A DNA stretch of 64,000 nt, taken from positions 127,690-191,689 of the forward strand of contig JAFEBQ010000009.1 in assembly GCA_018242585.1 (NCBI GenBank), read 5' to 3'. This document shows, piece after piece, positions 62,697-64,000 of this stretch. The DNA is from Planctomycetota bacterium. GTDB lineage: Bacteria > Planctomycetota > Planctomycetia > Pirellulales > PNKZ01. Numbering within the stretch: position 1 is the first letter of the stretch; each line of letters starts with the position of its first letter. A model generated the notes under the pieces. That model worked only from the letters and a program-made list of their open reading frames with translations, did not search any database and was not told the DNA's origin. Position numbers and translations under genes: made by a program.

Positions 62697-63545
62697 TTAC
62701 AGCCCTTGCACTTGCGGCTGTTGTTGCAGGCTGTTGCCGGTTCGCTCGTTGTAGAAGAATCGCTGGTTGTTGTACTGCTGCAGCCGGTCGCGCATCGGAT
62801 TCGGCACTCGCAACGTCACCGCATTGGTCGAAGCGTCGAACGTGCCGTGCCCCGGTGCGACCAAGCGCGCGTGGACCAGGCCGAACATGCCCAGCCGTTG
62901 ATCGAAGTCGGGTGGAATGGTCTGAAAGTCGAATCGGTACTGGTATGACTGGGGACCGAACTCACCCGCGCGCACCTGGCGCACCCAGCGACCCAAAACG
63001 GGGAATGTGCGCAACAGAGCGGTGCTCCCTTGCCCTTCGCCAATCAGTTCGACATCGATCGAGCCGTCGATCGGTACAACCTGCCCCGCGCGGTCAATGG
63101 CGTAAAGCGTGAGTAGAATCCCGTCGGCTTCGACATCGGCGTCCCAGTTAGCCACAATGGCTTCAACGGCAATCGAGGCAATGGGCAGCGTCGGCTCGGG
63201 CGCGATTATTGATTGCAGTTCGGGCCGCGGAAGTGGAGGCCCTGCTAGCTTGAACACCCGAATTGGTTGTGCCCCAGTTGCCGGAGGTACGGTTTCCACC
63301 TTGTCGATTTCCGCGCGCGCGAAGGAGCGGACGAGCGTGATGCCCGGCCGCTCGACACGCAGCCAGAGGGTTTGCTCGTCGCTGCGGCTGTCAAGTTCGC
63401 CGGTGATGCCATGCCCATTGCGCGTGTAGACGGTAACCGTTTCAGCCTGGACTGGCGCGAATGACGACCAAAGCCAAACCCCGAGCGCCGCGGTGGCGGC
63501 CCAGGGCGTGACGCGGCGACAGCGATAGCGCGCGGAGGTGCTCAC
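62697..63545 (-). CDS. Secreted protein of unknown function
   Basis: The 282-residue reading begins with GTG at 63545 and gives a signal peptide-like start (ARYRCRRVTPWAATAALGVW, ending near APVQA). The mature part has an early RNGHGITGELDSRSDEQTLWLR stretch like an LSm/SH3-type strand pair and a long beta-rich middle, then a Gln-rich tail (LQQYNNQRFFYN, NSLQQQPQVQGL). No family motif is recognised. The start is uncertain, since the frame is open 76 codons further upstream without an obvious ribosome site. Confidence 0.65.
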   Translation of the reverse strand: MSTSARYRCRRVTPWAATAALGVWLWSSFAPVQAETVTVYTRNGHGITGELDSRSDEQTLWLRVERPGITLVRSFARAEIDKVETVPPATGAQPIRVFKLAGPPLPRPELQSIIAPEPTLPIASIAVEAIVANWDADVEADGILLTLYAIDRAGQVVPIDGSIDVELIGEGQGSTALLRTFPVLGRWVRQVRAGEFGPQSYQYRFDFQTIPPDFDQRLGMFGLVHARLVAPGHGTFDASTNAVTLRVPNPMRDRLQQYNNQRFFYNERTGNSLQQQPQVQGL

Positions 63546-63832
63546 AACTTGCCATGATTGGCAAACGGCGAGCCCGATCGCAACAGGCCACCGGCGCGAA
63601 ATTGGGCGGGAAGTCGCTAACTGGCGGGCCGTCTTGCGCTTAATGGCGCAACAGGCTGCCGATCGTAAGTGGCCCAGCGAGACGCGATGTTGCGTTTTGG
63701 CAACACCAATGGTGGCGAAATGACAACAACGACGCGAATAGCGGGGCTCGCGCGATCTGCTGCCTGGGGCCAACGTCGGTTATGATCGAAGGCGACACCG
63801 CCGCTCATTACCTACCGGCCAAGAAGCCCACC
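63546..63832. other. Divergent gap before the metallophosphoesterase gene
   Basis: No gene is visible. Promoters for the flanking divergent genes should be here; I found no convincing -35/-10 pair. Confidence 0.4.
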
Positions 63833-64000
63833 ATGCAAATTGGCATTTTCGCCGATATTCACGATCACCTCGACAACGCCCGGGCCGCGGTTGACGAGTT
63901 CAATCGTCGCGGCTGCGGGTTGGTTATCTTCGCCGGCGACTTCGTATCGACGTTCACGATTCCGGTGCTGCGGGGGCTCAACTGCCCGCTGCTCGGTTGC
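63833..64000 (+). CDS. Metallophosphoesterase (YfcE-like), N-terminal fragment
   Basis: The frame is open to the window end, showing 56 residues. MQIGIFADIHDHLDN carries the metal ligands D-x-H, and VIFAGDFVS the next Asp, both of the calcineurin-like YfcE/MJ0936 phosphodiesterase group. The remaining GNH and H motifs lie outside. An in-frame ATG 17 codons earlier (63782) is an alternative start. Confidence 0.85.
   Translation, partial: MQIGIFADIHDHLDNARAAVDEFNRRGCGLVIFAGDFVSTFTIPVLRGLNCPLLGC

Overview
The window is GC-rich bacterial DNA that reads as a planctomycete chromosome, probably from the Pirellula-like families. This is judged from family content: two DUF1501 proteins and one DUF1549/DUF1553 protein, a protein with two TIGR03000 domains, Tat-exported Gfo/Idh/MocA oxidoreductases, a ThuA-domain protein, a SUMF1-like protein, a kinesin-light-chain-type TPR Ser/Thr kinase, many small secreted hydrolases, and palindromic elements in the gaps between genes. 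Genes lie on both strands. No tRNA, rRNA, CRISPR, phage or recognisable transposase was seen.

Layout. 1-1.8 kb: the end of a SirB1-like gene and a POT-family peptide transporter. 2-11.7 kb (minus): a Ser/Thr kinase with about 15 TPR units, overlapping a CopZ/BFD-like [2Fe-2S] protein, then a WXG100-like protein, a coiled-coil protein, a 73-residue protein and a 1326-residue FtsK/EssC-like ATPase. I read this as a type VII-like secretion locus. 12-15.8 kb: a secreted LRR protein, PolX and a cysteine desulfurase. 16-21.3 kb (plus): a three-gene envelope operon made of a GAF-GAF-TM-HlyD protein, a small HlyD adaptor and a PqqD-M50 protease-HlyD protein. 21.5-22.5 kb: a beta-carbonic anhydrase.

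22.6-30.1 kb (minus): a six-gene membrane complex related to hydrogenase-4 and complex I. Its large subunit lacks the nickel cysteine pairs, while its small subunit keeps the proximal-cluster cysteines. It therefore looks like an energy-converting hydrogenase-related (Ehr) complex and not a hydrogenase. 30.6-38 kb: a TIGR03000 surface protein with a near-consensus promoter and a terminator, a hotdog thioesterase, a DUF1501 and DUF1549/1553 pair, and a fucose-isomerase-like protein. 37.9-43.2 kb: EVE-bioF, folC, a 67-residue protein, rpsR and a TPR protein. 43.4-53 kb: secreted hydrolases and ThuA, SUMF1-like, family 5 UDG, a PQQ-type propeller, ribokinase, an SGNH esterase and a His-rich mini membrane protein. 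53-64 kb: more esterases, a GNAT/CelD-like protein, a second DUF1501, two Gfo/Idh/MocA proteins, a methyltransferase with a zinc-ribbon protein, and the start of a metallophosphoesterase.

The most notable points are the FtsK/WXG100 locus next to a genuine TPR kinase, the cysteine-less Ehr complex with a 21-bp direct repeat upstream, the PqqD-M50-HlyD operon, an orphan terminator that suggests an unannotated RNA near 55.5-55.8 kb, and at least eight palindromic elements between genes, most of them at gene 3' ends. All functions are inferred from motifs read by eye; no database search was run.
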